Shown here one piece after another: positions 47,820 through 55,962 of a stretch of 64,000 bases of DNA. Where the stretch lies: assembly GCF_031082405.1 (NCBI RefSeq), contig NZ_JAVHJU010000067.1, forward strand, positions 186,001 through 250,000, written 5' to 3'. This DNA is from Amycolatopsis sp. A133 (GTDB lineage: Bacteria; Actinomycetota; Actinomycetes; Mycobacteriales; Pseudonocardiaceae). Position 1 is the first letter of the stretch, and the number at the start of each line of letters is the position of its first letter. The notes below the pieces were generated by a model. It made no database searches, was not told the DNA's origin, and saw nothing but the letters and a program-made list of their open reading frames with translations. The position numbers and the translations under genes are program-made.

Positions 47820-48458
47820 ATGGAAGCGGTGATCTTCGACCTCGACGGCGTCCTGGTGGACTCGGAGCGCATCTGGGACGAAGTGCGGCGCGCGGTGGTC
47901 GCCGAGCACGGCGGCACCTGGCGCGAGGAAGCGACCCGGGCGCAGCAGGGGATGAGCACGCCGGAGTGGGCGCGGTACCTGGTCGAGGAGCTGGGCGCGC
48001 GGTTGTCGCCGCCGGAGATCGCGACGCTGGTGGTCAAGCGGATGGCGGCGCGGTACGCCGCGGAGCCGCCGCTGATCCCGGGGGCCGTGGACGTCGTGCG
48101 GCAGGTGTCGAAGCGCTGGCCGGTGGCGATCGCGAGCTCGTCGCCGGTGATCTTGATCAAGGGGTTCTTGGATGTGACGGGGTTGCCGGTGGGGGCGGCG
48201 GTGTCGTCGGAGCAGGTCGGGGCGGGGAAGCCGGCGCCGGATGTGTACTTGCGGGCCGCTGAGCTGCTGGGGGTGGCGCCGTCGGATTGCGCGGCCGTGG
48301 AGGACACGACGAACGGGCTGCGGTCCGCGCTGGCTGCGGGGATGGCCGTGTACGCGGTGCCGAACCCGCATTTTCCGCCGGATGAGGCGGTGCTGGAGGA
48401 GGCGACGGCGGTGGTGGAGAAGATCACCGACCTGCCGGGGGCGCTGGGGCTCAGCTGA
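47820..48458 (+). CDS. HAD-family phosphatase (beta-phosphoglucomutase-like)
   Basis: A 212-aa HAD hydrolase with motif I FDLDGVLVDSE (Asp7, Asp9), motif II SSSPVILIKG, motif III Lys in VGAGKPAPDVYL and motif IV AVEDTTNGLRSA. The C1 helical cap identifies subclass I, as in phosphoglycolate or sugar-phosphate phosphatases. ATG 47820 follows TAGGCT by exactly 6 nt, so it is probably leaderless. The end overlaps the convergent membrane-protein gene by 8 bp. Confidence 0.88.
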   Translation: MEAVIFDLDGVLVDSERIWDEVRRAVVAEHGGTWREEATRAQQGMSTPEWARYLVEELGARLSPPEIATLVVKRMAARYAAEPPLIPGAVDVVRQVSKRWPVAIASSSPVILIKGFLDVTGLPVGAAVSSEQVGAGKPAPDVYLRAAELLGVAPSDCAAVEDTTNGLRSALAAGMAVYAVPNPHFPPDEAVLEEATAVVEKITDLPGALGLS

Positions 48459-49146
48459 CTTCGAAGCGCACCGGCGGCGAGCCGGGATTCACGTCGGCGA
48501 GGAACACCTGACCCAGGTCCACCGCGGCGACCGCCCTGGCTTGGCTCAGGTCACCCGCGGCGTCGTAGAGACGCAGCGTGTGCACCGTCCGGTCGACGAG
48601 GAAGACCGCCTTGCCCGCGGGCAGCGGCCCACCGTTCTTGCCGACGTACCCGGCGCTCACGGGATATCCCGACACAGGAACGCACGACGGTGACTCGGTG
48701 CCGAAGTTCGAGTCCGTCCCGCCGTGGATCGCCCCCTTGGGCAGTGCCTCGATGCAGAACACGGGCCGGCCCGTGTTGTCGAGGGACTGGGAGGCGTACG
48801 AGGTCCAGGTGTTCGTTTGCCCCGCGAAGTCGATGAGCGCCTTCGGCTCGCCCGAGAAGCTCAAGGGCAGCGAGATCTCGGGCTTCGTGAGCACCAGCTC
48901 CTGTCCCGCCTGCGTCGCGGGCTGCGGAGGCGGAGGCTGGGCCGTGTTCAGCTCGGTGGCCAGCAACACGCTGGTCAGCACGACCAGCACCGCGGCCAGC
49001 GGGGCAACCCACACCGCGGCCCGCCTGCGGCGCGACGGCCGCCGCTGCCTGCGCTGCTGCTCCGCCCAGGCCGCGTCGAGGTCGGGCGTGACCTCCCCGG
49101 CCTGTCCGCGCAGTGCTTCGGCCAGCTTGCGTTCGAGGTCGGTCAT
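48451..49146 (-). CDS. Single-pass membrane protein coupled to the sigma factor (anti-sigma-like)
   Basis: A 231-aa protein: a short acidic cytoplasmic head (LERKLAEALRGQAGEVTPDL), a basic stop (RRQRRPSRRRR), one helix (AAVWVAPLAAVLVVLTSVLL) and an extracytoplasmic domain with two Cys (FCIEALPKG, SPSCVPVSGY). The layout is that of CU044_5270-like or anti-sigma proteins, but no zinc HxxxCxxC motif is seen, so sigma binding is only inferred. ATG overlaps the stop of the sigma gene (ATGA, 49143-49146). Confidence 0.7.
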   Translation of the reverse strand: MTDLERKLAEALRGQAGEVTPDLDAAWAEQQRRQRRPSRRRRAAVWVAPLAAVLVVLTSVLLATELNTAQPPPPQPATQAGQELVLTKPEISLPLSFSGEPKALIDFAGQTNTWTSYASQSLDNTGRPVFCIEALPKGAIHGGTDSNFGTESPSCVPVSGYPVSAGYVGKNGGPLPAGKAVFLVDRTVHTLRLYDAAGDLSQARAVAAVDLGQVFLADVNPGSPPVRFEVS

Positions 49147-49673
49147 CGCTCACCTCCCAGGTCGTCCCCCAGATGCTTGCGCAGATTCTCCATCGCGTGG
49201 TGGGTGGTCGCCTTGACCGTGCCCGGGGAGATACCCAGGATCTCCGCGATGCCCGCCGTGCTGAGGTCCAGCCAATACCTCAGCACCAGCACCTCGCGCT
49301 GTCGCCTGGACAGTTTCACCAGCACCGCGCGCAGCCGCTGGTGCTCCCAGTTCGCCACCGCCCTGACCTCGGCCGACAGCTCGTCCGGCGGCCGCTCCTG
49401 CGGGGTCCTCCGGACGACGCGCAGGTGCCGGGTGCGTGACCGGGACATGTTCACCACGGTCGTGCGGAGGTAGCCGGCCACGCGCGTGTGGTCGGTCAGG
49501 GTGTCCCAGCGCTGGTGGAGCTTGACGAACGCCTCCTGCGCGACGTTCTCCGCGTCGTCCGCGCCGAGCAGGTGCGCCAGCCGGGTCATCTGGCCGAAGT
49601 ACTCACGGAACAGGTCGTGGAAGGTCGGCGCGCCCAGGTCCCCCGGCGCGCTCTCGCCCACGCTCGCACTCAC
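49143..49673 (-). CDS. ECF sigma-70 factor (SigE family)
   Basis: A 176-aa ECF sigma factor. Region 2 is FREYFGQMTRLAHLLGADDA, ENVAQEAFVKLHQRWDTLTD and VAGYLRTTVVNMSRSRTRHL. Region 4 is LVKLSRRQREVLVLRYWLDL then STAGIAEILGISPGTVKATT. GTG 49673 is taken; a longer in-frame N-terminus without similarity exists. It is coupled to a membrane protein likely to be its regulator. Targets unknown. Confidence 0.85.
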   Translation of the reverse strand: MSASVGESAPGDLGAPTFHDLFREYFGQMTRLAHLLGADDAENVAQEAFVKLHQRWDTLTDHTRVAGYLRTTVVNMSRSRTRHLRVVRRTPQERPPDELSAEVRAVANWEHQRLRAVLVKLSRRQREVLVLRYWLDLSTAGIAEILGISPGTVKATTHHAMENLRKHLGDDLGGER

Positions 49674-49721
49674 ACCCCGCCAACGCCCACCCCGCCCCAC
49701 CGGTTTAGTCCATCACGCGAA

Positions 49722-49750
49722 GAAGGCCGCCACCAGCGGTGACGGCCTTC
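49722..49750 (-). terminator. Terminator after ino1
   Basis: GAAGGCCG...CGGCCTTC with the inner pair CACC-AGC-GGTG forms a 12-bp interrupted stem. Read leftward it is followed by TTCTTC. It begins 13 bp past the ino1 stop. Confidence 0.8.
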
Positions 49751-49763
49751 GACGGGGACAGCT

Positions 49764-50852
49764 CTACCGCTCGACCTCGCCGCGGATGAACTTGTCGACG
49801 GCGTCGCGCGCGGTCGAGTCGTCGTACTGCTCCGGCGGCGACTTCATGAAGTACGACGAGGCCGACAGGATCGGGCCGCCGATGCCGCGGTCGAGGGCGA
49901 TCTTCGCCGCACGCACCGCGTCGATGATGATGCCCGCCGAGTTCGGGGAGTCCCACACCTCGAGCTTGTACTCCAGGTTCAGCGGCACGTCGCCGAACGC
50001 GCGGCCCTCGAGCCGGACGTAGGCCCACTTGCGGTCGTCGAGCCACTGCACGTAGTCCGACGGTCCGATGTGGACGTTGCCCTTGCCGAGGTCGCGGTCG
50101 ACCTGCGAGGTGACGGACTGGGTCTTCGAGATCTTCTTCGACTCGAGGCGCTCCAGCTCCTTCATGTTCAGGAAGTCCATGTTCCCGCCCACGTTGAGCT
50201 GCATCGTCCGGTCGAGCTGGACGCCGCGGTCCTCGAACAGCTTCGCCAGCACGCGGTGCGTGATGGTGGCCCCGACCTGGGACTTGATGTCGTCACCGAC
50301 GATCGGGACACCGGCGTCTTCGAACTTCTTGGCCCACTCGGGGTCGGAGGCGATGAACACCGGCAGCGCGTTGACGAACGCCACGCCGGCGTCGATCGCG
50401 GCCTGGGCGTAGAACTTGTCGGCCACCTCGGAGCCCACCGGCAGGTACGACACGAGCACGTCGGCCTCGGCCTCGCGCAGCGCGGCGACGATGTCGACCG
50501 GGGTCTCGTCGGACTCCTCGATCGTCTCGCGGTAGAACCGGCCGAGCCCGTCGTGGGTGTGGCCGCGCTGGACGGTGACGCCGAGCGGCGGCACGTCGGC
50601 GATCTTGATGGTGTTGTTCTCGGAGGCGAAGATCGCCTCGGACAGGTCGCGGCTGACCTTCTTGGCGTCCACGTCGAACGCGGCGACGAACTCGATGTCG
50701 CGGACGTGGTACCCGCCGAAGTCGACGTGCATCAGACCGGGGACGCGGGTGGCCGGGTCCGCGTCGCGGTAGTACTGGACACCCTGGACCAGCGACGCCG
50801 CGCAGTTGCCGACGCCCACGATGGCCACCCGTACGCGGCGGTTGTCGCCCAT
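49764..50852 (-). CDS. ino1: Inositol-3-phosphate synthase
   Basis: A 362-aa NAD-dependent enzyme that converts glucose 6-phosphate to inositol 3-phosphate, the precursor of phosphatidylinositol lipids and mycothiol. Key stretches are VAIVGVGNCAASLVQGVQYY, SYLPVGSEVADKFYAQAAID, GVAFVNALPVFIASDPEWA, VGDDIKSQVGATITHRVLA, MQLNVGGNMDFLNMKELERL and LEVWDSPNSAGIIIDAVRAA. The length matches the short actinobacterial form. ATG 50852 has AAGGAG upstream. It lies 70 bp after padR, the order conserved in mycobacteria. Confidence 0.96.
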   Translation of the reverse strand: MGDNRRVRVAIVGVGNCAASLVQGVQYYRDADPATRVPGLMHVDFGGYHVRDIEFVAAFDVDAKKVSRDLSEAIFASENNTIKIADVPPLGVTVQRGHTHDGLGRFYRETIEESDETPVDIVAALREAEADVLVSYLPVGSEVADKFYAQAAIDAGVAFVNALPVFIASDPEWAKKFEDAGVPIVGDDIKSQVGATITHRVLAKLFEDRGVQLDRTMQLNVGGNMDFLNMKELERLESKKISKTQSVTSQVDRDLGKGNVHIGPSDYVQWLDDRKWAYVRLEGRAFGDVPLNLEYKLEVWDSPNSAGIIIDAVRAAKIALDRGIGGPILSASSYFMKSPPEQYDDSTARDAVDKFIRGEVER

Positions 50853-50922
50853 GGGGGTTTCTCCTTCAATCTGTGTCTGTTCAGTAGGTCTGTGCCGCGA
50901 CGCTGCGGCCGGGCCGGGCGGC

Positions 50923-51468
50923 TCAGGTCTCCGGACCCTGCCGTTCGGCTTGTTCGTGCGCGATCAGCTCGTTGAGCCACCGCACCTCCCGCTCGCTGGT
51001 CTCCAGCCCCAGCCGGTGCAGCTCGCGGGTGTAGCGATCGATCTTCTCCTCGGCCCTGGCCAGCGCCGCCCGCATGCCCTCGCGGCGTTCCTCGACGCGA
51101 CGGCGGCGGCCCTCGAGGATCCGCAACCGCACGTCGGCCGGGGTCCGCGAGAAGAAGGCCAGGTGGACACCGAAGCCCTCGTCGTCCCAGGTCTGCGGCC
51201 CGGCGTCGCCGAGCAGCTCGCCGAAGCGCTCCTTGCCCTCCGCGGTGAGCTTGTAGACCCGCCGCCCGCGCCGCGACCAGGCGCGGTCGTCGGCCTCGTC
51301 CAGCTCTTCGACCAGGTACCCGGCCCGCAGCAGCTTCCGCAGGGTCGGGTACAGCGAGCCGTACGAGAACGTCCGGAACGTGCCGAGCGTCTCGTGCAGC
51401 CGCTTGCGCAGCACGTACCCGTGCATGGGCGCTTCGTGCAGAAGACCGAGGATCGCGAACTCCAGCAC
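50923..51468 (-). CDS. PadR family transcriptional regulator
   Basis: A 181-aa PadR protein: LEFAILGLLHEAPMHGYVLR, FRTFSYGSLYPTLRKLLRAG and the wing RRGRRVYKLTAEGKERFGEL, then a long C-terminal coiled coil (RLRILEGRRRRVEERREGMR). GTG 51468 is chosen because AAGGGG lies 6 nt upstream; GTG 51474 overlaps that site. It precedes ino1 and probably regulates it and itself, as its mycobacterial counterpart next to ino1 is thought to do. Confidence 0.88.
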   Translation of the reverse strand: MLEFAILGLLHEAPMHGYVLRKRLHETLGTFRTFSYGSLYPTLRKLLRAGYLVEELDEADDRAWSRRGRRVYKLTAEGKERFGELLGDAGPQTWDDEGFGVHLAFFSRTPADVRLRILEGRRRRVEERREGMRAALARAEEKIDRYTRELHRLGLETSEREVRWLNELIAHEQAERQGPET

Positions 51469-51548
51469 ACGCACCCCCTTCCGGGAACAAACCGAGACCA
51501 CCCGCGTTGCTCCGAACGAGCGCCTCGATCCAACCTACTCAGCCACTA

Positions 51549-51561
51549 TATCGCGCCGATA
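51549..51561. promoter_or_regulatory. Candidate PadR operator
   Basis: TATCG-CGC-CGATA, extended to TGTATC...GATATA on the minus strand, 80 bp upstream of the padR start in a locally AT-rich stretch. PadR sites in actinobacteria commonly have the TATATCG/CGATATA form. Confidence 0.55.
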
Positions 51562-51712
51562 CATCGAAGTGGCGAAGCTAACCCCGCCCAACCACCCATT
51601 GCGGGCGAAATTCACCGGAGAGTTATCGAGGCCCCGGCGTGTCCACGCCGGTCCGGGGCTTGACCGCGCTAGGGGGCGTGGACGCCACAGGAAGAGCCCG
51701 TACTCTGTTCTC

Positions 51713-52108
51713 GTGATTAACCAGCGGCAGGTCGTGGACTACGCGTTGCAGCGCCGTGCGCTGCTCGCCGAAGTCCGCTCCGGGCGCGTCGGCAGCCACG
51801 AAGCCTGCGACGCGAGCCCGTACCTGCTGCGGGCGGCGAAGTTCCACGGCCGGGACGGTGATCTGCCCTGCCCGATCTGCCGCCAGGAGCCGCTGACCCT
51901 GGTGTCCTGGGTCTACGGCGACGAACTCAAGCACGTCGCGGGCTCGGCGAGGACCCCCGAAGAGCTGGCCAGGATGGCGGGCTCGTTCGCCGAGTTCACC
52001 GTGTACGACGTCGAAGTGTGCCGGGCGTGCCACTGGAACCACCTGGTCCGGTCATACGTCCTGGGCACAGGGGAACCGGCCGGTCCGCGAAGGACCGCAG
52101 GCCGGTGA
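51713..52108 (+). CDS. DUF5318 zinc-ribbon protein (Rv0049-like)
   Basis: A 131-aa protein: INQRQVVDYALQRRALLAEV, CDASPYLLRAAKFHG, LPCPICRQEPLTLVSWVYGD and VEVCRACHWNHLVRSY. Two CxxC pairs (CPIC, CRAC) predict one zinc site. Its place between padR-ino1 and ponA is conserved from mycobacteria. GTG 51713 follows TACTCT (51701-51706) by 6 nt, with TGGACG 16 bp further upstream, giving a leaderless promoter. The function is unknown. Confidence 0.85.
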   Translation: MINQRQVVDYALQRRALLAEVRSGRVGSHEACDASPYLLRAAKFHGRDGDLPCPICRQEPLTLVSWVYGDELKHVAGSARTPEELARMAGSFAEFTVYDVEVCRACHWNHLVRSYVLGTGEPAGPRRTAGR

Positions 52109-52175
52109 GCCACCGTACGACCATCGCAACACGCAGGTCAGTGCCCCTGCGGGTACTGATCCGGGAGGCCCATCC

Positions 52176-54836
52176 GTGACCGACGACAACCGCTCCTGGC
52201 CGAACCAGGAGCCAGATGCACCTCGCCGCGCCCAGTGGCCGGGTGAAGAGGCGGGACCGGCGTGGCCGGGTGAGCCCGCTCGGCGCCCCGACCCGGCTCG
52301 CGGTGGACCTCGGCAGCCCGGCCCGGCCTGGCCCGCCGGTGACGAAGGTGGCCAGCAACGGCCCGATGACCAGCCCCGACGGCCGCAGGCCCCCCGCGGT
52401 CAGGCCGGCGCGCCCGGCAGGCGCCAGCCGCCTCCGCCCGGCCGCCGCCCCGGCGGACCGCCCGGCTCGCCGCCGCAGGGTTTCCGGCAGCCGCCGCCCG
52501 GCGGGCGGCGGCCCGAACCGGCGCCCGAGCGTGAGCCGGATCTCATCACCCACCACGCGCACAACGGCACCGAAGACGGCTTCGACTCGTACGACGACGA
52601 CCGCTTCGACGAGTTCGCCGACGACGTCGAGCCCCAAGCGGAGCTCGACGAGAAGGGCCGCAAGGTCCTCACGCCGGCGCAGCGGAAGAAGCGGCGCTGG
52701 AGGATCATCCGGCGGGTCGCCTACGCGTTCGTCGGTCTCTTCTTCGTCGTGCCGGCGATCGCGTTCGTGATCACGTACTTCCTGGTCGACGTGCCGACGC
52801 CGGAGAGCGTCGCGGCGCTGCAGAGCCAGCCGGTCACGTACTACTACTCCGACGGCAGCGTCATGGGCAAGTCGCTGCCCAAGGGCGGCGACCGCCAGCT
52901 GCTCAAGCCGGGCGAGATCCCCGAAATCGTCAAGCGCGCCGTGTACTCGGCCGAGGACTCGACGTTCGAGACCAACTCCGGCTTCGACGTCAGCGGCATC
53001 CTCCGCGCCGTCTACAACCAGGCCACCGGTGGCCAGGGTGGTGGGTCGACCATCTCCCAGCAGTACATCAAGAAGGCCACCGAGAACGACGCCCCGAGCC
53101 TCAGCCGGAAGTGGACCGAGCTGGCCAAGTCGTTCAAGATGAACAACCAGCAGTCCAAAGAAGAGATCATCACCGGCTACCTGAACATCATCTACTTCGG
53201 CCGCGGCGCGAGCGGCATCCAGGCGGCCGCGAAGGCCTACTTCGGCAAGGACGTCAAGGAGCTCAGCGCGTCCGAAGCCTCCCTGCTGGCCGGCCTGATC
53301 CAGGGGCCGAGCCGCTCGGAGAACCAGGAGTACGCCCAGCGGCGCTGGAACTACGTGATGGACCAGATGGTGGCCAACAAGTGGCTGCCGGCCGCCGAAC
53401 GCACGAGCGCGCAGTTCCCGACGCCGATCCCGAAGGCGTCGAAGGACTCCGGCCAGACGTTGCCGTACCACATCGCGCAGCGGATCGACGACGAGCTGGC
53501 CGCCGAGGGCTACGACAGCGCCCGGCTGCACTCGACCGGCGCGAAGGTCTACACCACGATCGATCCCAAGGCCCAGAAAGCGGCCGAGGACGCGGTCACG
53601 AACAAGCTGAAGGGCCAGAGCGACGACCGGCTCCTGGGCGCGCTGGTCGCGGTGAGCCCGAAGACCGGCGGCGTCCTCGCGTACTACGGCGGCCCGGACA
53701 CCGTGAAGGACGAGAACGGCAAGGACAAGGTCGGCCAGGACTGGGCCAGCGTGCCGCAGAACCCGGGCTCGTCGTTCAAGGCGTTCGACCTCACCGCGTA
53801 CCTCAAGATGGGCAAGGGCCTCGGCGACACCTTCGACGGGTCGAACAACCGGAAGTTCCCCGGCCGCGCGACCCCCCTGCGCAACGCGGGTGACAGCGCC
53901 AGCTGTGGTCCCCAGTGCACCGTGGCCGAGGCGATGGAGATCTCCGCGAACACCGTGTTCTACGACATGGTGCTCAACGTGACGAAGCCGGCGCGCGTGG
54001 CCGAGGCCGCCAACGAGGCGGGCGTGCCGACGTCGCCGCAGATGAGCGGGGACATCAACATCGCGCTCGGCGGTGGCGCCACCGTGGCGACGCCGGAAAC
54101 CATGGCCGCGGGGTACGCCACCTTCGCCGGCGGCGGCATGCGGCGTGACGCCCACTTCGTCGCCAAGCTGACCAACGCCCAGGACGAAGTCGAGTTCGAC
54201 GAGAGCAAGTACCAGCCCAAGCCCGCGTTCAGCGACGACGCGCAGAAGACCGCGCAGATCGCGGGCAACGTGACCACGGCACTCGGCCCGGTCATCACCC
54301 ACTCGAAGCTGAAGTGCCCGACCGGTCACCAGTGCGCCGGCAAGACCGGTACGCAGCAGTACGACCTGCGGGACGGCGACCCGAAGAACTACGCGGAACG
54401 CAACGCGCAGACGTGGATGGTCGGCTACACGCCGTCGGTCGCCGCCGCGGCCTGGGTCGGCGGCGACGGCAACGTCCCGCTGCACGACAACCAGAACAAG
54501 CCGATCTTCGGTAGCACCTACCCCGGGCCCATCTGGGAACAGTTCATGAAGAACTACCTCGACGGGACCCCGGGCGAGAAGTTCGACAAGGTCGAACCGA
54601 TCGGCAAGGACGCCAACGACGTGACCACGACGCAGGCGAAGCCGTCGGACACGCCGACGCCGTCGGAGACGCCGAGTTCGACGCCGACGCCGTCGACCTC
54701 GGAGACGCCGACCGAGACCGAGTCGTCGTCATCGTCCAAGCCGACGAAGACGCCGCGGCCGGGCCCGGGCGGGCCGACACCCCCGCTGCCCGGTGGTGAC
54801 GGGTTCGCCCGGCCACCGGGTTCCGGCGACGAATGA
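52176..54836 (+). CDS. ponA: Bifunctional class A penicillin-binding protein (PonA1-like)
   Basis: An 886-aa peptidoglycan synthase. A long Pro/Arg-rich cytoplasmic tail (1 to about 180) precedes one membrane helix (AYAFVGLFFVVPAIAFVITY). The GT51 domain has AEDSTFETNSGFD (Glu260), GGSTISQQYIKK, RKWTELAKSFKM and YLNIIYFGRGASGIQ. The transpeptidase has SSFK (Ser532, Lys535), SAN (590-592) and KTG (723-725). A Ser/Thr/Pro-rich tail (residues 810-886) ends the protein. GTG 52176 has GGGAGG 7 nt upstream. It is highly similar to the PBP at 59490-61796. Confidence 0.95.
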   Translation: MTDDNRSWPNQEPDAPRRAQWPGEEAGPAWPGEPARRPDPARGGPRQPGPAWPAGDEGGQQRPDDQPRRPQAPRGQAGAPGRRQPPPPGRRPGGPPGSPPQGFRQPPPGGRRPEPAPEREPDLITHHAHNGTEDGFDSYDDDRFDEFADDVEPQAELDEKGRKVLTPAQRKKRRWRIIRRVAYAFVGLFFVVPAIAFVITYFLVDVPTPESVAALQSQPVTYYYSDGSVMGKSLPKGGDRQLLKPGEIPEIVKRAVYSAEDSTFETNSGFDVSGILRAVYNQATGGQGGGSTISQQYIKKATENDAPSLSRKWTELAKSFKMNNQQSKEEIITGYLNIIYFGRGASGIQAAAKAYFGKDVKELSASEASLLAGLIQGPSRSENQEYAQRRWNYVMDQMVANKWLPAAERTSAQFPTPIPKASKDSGQTLPYHIAQRIDDELAAEGYDSARLHSTGAKVYTTIDPKAQKAAEDAVTNKLKGQSDDRLLGALVAVSPKTGGVLAYYGGPDTVKDENGKDKVGQDWASVPQNPGSSFKAFDLTAYLKMGKGLGDTFDGSNNRKFPGRATPLRNAGDSASCGPQCTVAEAMEISANTVFYDMVLNVTKPARVAEAANEAGVPTSPQMSGDINIALGGGATVATPETMAAGYATFAGGGMRRDAHFVAKLTNAQDEVEFDESKYQPKPAFSDDAQKTAQIAGNVTTALGPVITHSKLKCPTGHQCAGKTGTQQYDLRDGDPKNYAERNAQTWMVGYTPSVAAAAWVGGDGNVPLHDNQNKPIFGSTYPGPIWEQFMKNYLDGTPGEKFDKVEPIGKDANDVTTTQAKPSDTPTPSETPSSTPTPSTSETPTETESSSSSKPTKTPRPGPGGPTPPLPGGDGFARPPGSGDE

Positions 54837-54840
54837 CCGA

Positions 54841-54875
54841 GGGGCCCCGCACTGCGAAGTGCGGGGCCCCTCTTT
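54841..54875 (+). terminator. Terminator after ponA
   Basis: Perfect 13-bp arms GGGGCCCCGCACT / AGTGCGGGGCCCC with a GCGA tetraloop and TCTTT. It sits 4 bp past the stop. Confidence 0.92.
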
Positions 54876-54889
54876 CGCCGGTCCCCGGT

Positions 54890-55468
54890 TCAGCAGTTGC
54901 GGATGGTCCAGACCGGGCCCCAGTAGTACTCGTCGTCGAAGCTGTCGGGCGCCGGCGTCGTGAAGAGCAGGTTCCCGGACTGGCCGTAGAACCGAGCGCG
55001 CGTGCCCGGCGTCTGCTGGTTGATCCAGGAACCGGTACCGGTCCAGTTCGGCAGCGAATAGCCGGCGCAGTTGTACATCTCGATGGCGTCACCCATGTAC
55101 CAGTGCTCGCTGTAGGCGCAGAAGTACCCGTCCTTGGCGTGCTGTTCGCCGTAGAAGCACGGGTCCCAGTCGGCCGCGGTGTTCGCCGTCTTCAGCTCCC
55201 GCACCTTGGCCTCACCGGGCACGGTCAGCAGGACGGTCGCGGTGCCGTTGACATCGATCTTGTTCGGCGCGATCTGCTTCCCGCCGGTCGTGGCGAGGTA
55301 GCGATCCGCTTTCGCCTGCAGCGCCGTGGCTTGGTCGGCGGTCAAGCCCGCCGCCACCGCCTCCGCGCGGAAATCCGGGTGCGCCTGCGCCGCCCCCGCC
55401 GACACCGCGCCGCCGAGCAACGACAGCGCCGTCGCGGCGAGCACCGCGGCGAGACGTCTTCCAGACAT
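54890..55468 (-). CDS. Secreted I36/beta-gamma-crystallin-like protein
   Basis: A 192-aa exported protein. The signal peptide RLAAVLAATALSLLGGAVSA ends near AQA-HPD. The middle holds a predicted amphipathic helix with LTADQATALQAKADRYLATT. The C-terminal half (YFCAYSEHWYMGDAIEMYNC, GYSLPNWTGTGSWINQQTPG, then GPVWTIRNC) has four Cys and resembles peptidase inhibitor family I36 or a crystallin-like fold. ATG 55468 has AAGGGGAC upstream. It may inhibit secreted proteases, but this is inference. Confidence 0.65.
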   Translation of the reverse strand: MSGRRLAAVLAATALSLLGGAVSAGAAQAHPDFRAEAVAAGLTADQATALQAKADRYLATTGGKQIAPNKIDVNGTATVLLTVPGEAKVRELKTANTAADWDPCFYGEQHAKDGYFCAYSEHWYMGDAIEMYNCAGYSLPNWTGTGSWINQQTPGTRARFYGQSGNLLFTTPAPDSFDDEYYWGPVWTIRNC

Positions 55469-55962
55469 TGTGTCCCCTTCCGAGAAAAGCAAGACAGCGA
55501 AACCCCAACGGTTCGCAGCGTGCCCGACGGGAGCCGGGGTGATCAAGAAAGAAAAATGAATTGCTTCCAATGGAGCAAGGCGCCGGCACCGGCTACCGCA
55601 CCGGACGCAAAAAGGAAGTGAGACTCCAGAGACCAGCGGGGTTTTTGTCCGTTAATCCACCCGAATGGCGGCTGGCGCCGGCTGAACCGGGAGAGCTTTG
55701 ATGATCGTGTGAGCTGGGACGTTTGCCCTGGCCACGACCGCTGGTGCACGGGGAGGCGCCGGCGTCGCAGCAGTACCCGGGGGAGAATCGTGGTCACAGT
55801 CCTGCCTTCGCCGCCCTGGTGCGCCGATCCGCGTCGAGCCTTCACCGCCTCCGCTGGATAGCGCTTTTTCCTTTCACCATTCCGCGCATTTCAAGGATTT
55901 CGCATGCCGGTTTCCCCGGCGACCGTGAATTCGGCGCGCCCGGCGTGCGAGAGAGGGACGAA
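55469..55962. other. 494-bp divergent intergenic region
   Basis: This is the longest gene-free stretch. It must contain the promoters of the I36-like and transglycosylase-like genes. An interrupted dyad TTGCT...AGCAA lies at 55561-55578. The right half has G-rich segments (GGCTGAACCGGGAG and ACCCGGGGGAGAAT near 55675-55795) and long open frames without start signals. It looks like a structured 5' leader, but no known riboswitch could be matched with confidence and no clear promoter was found. Confidence 0.4.

Noticed and set aside
48451..49146. Zinc-binding anti-sigma factor (ZAS)
   Set aside because: The layout fits a sigma regulator, but the HxxxCxxC motif is missing and the two Cys are extracytoplasmic, so only an anti-sigma-like label is given.
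55675..55830. c-di-AMP (ydaO) riboswitch before the transglycosylase-like gene
   Set aside because: GCTGAACC and CCGGGGGA are present, but the GGGTGAAUC and terminal blocks are not, and spacing does not fit. Kept only as an open question in the leader.
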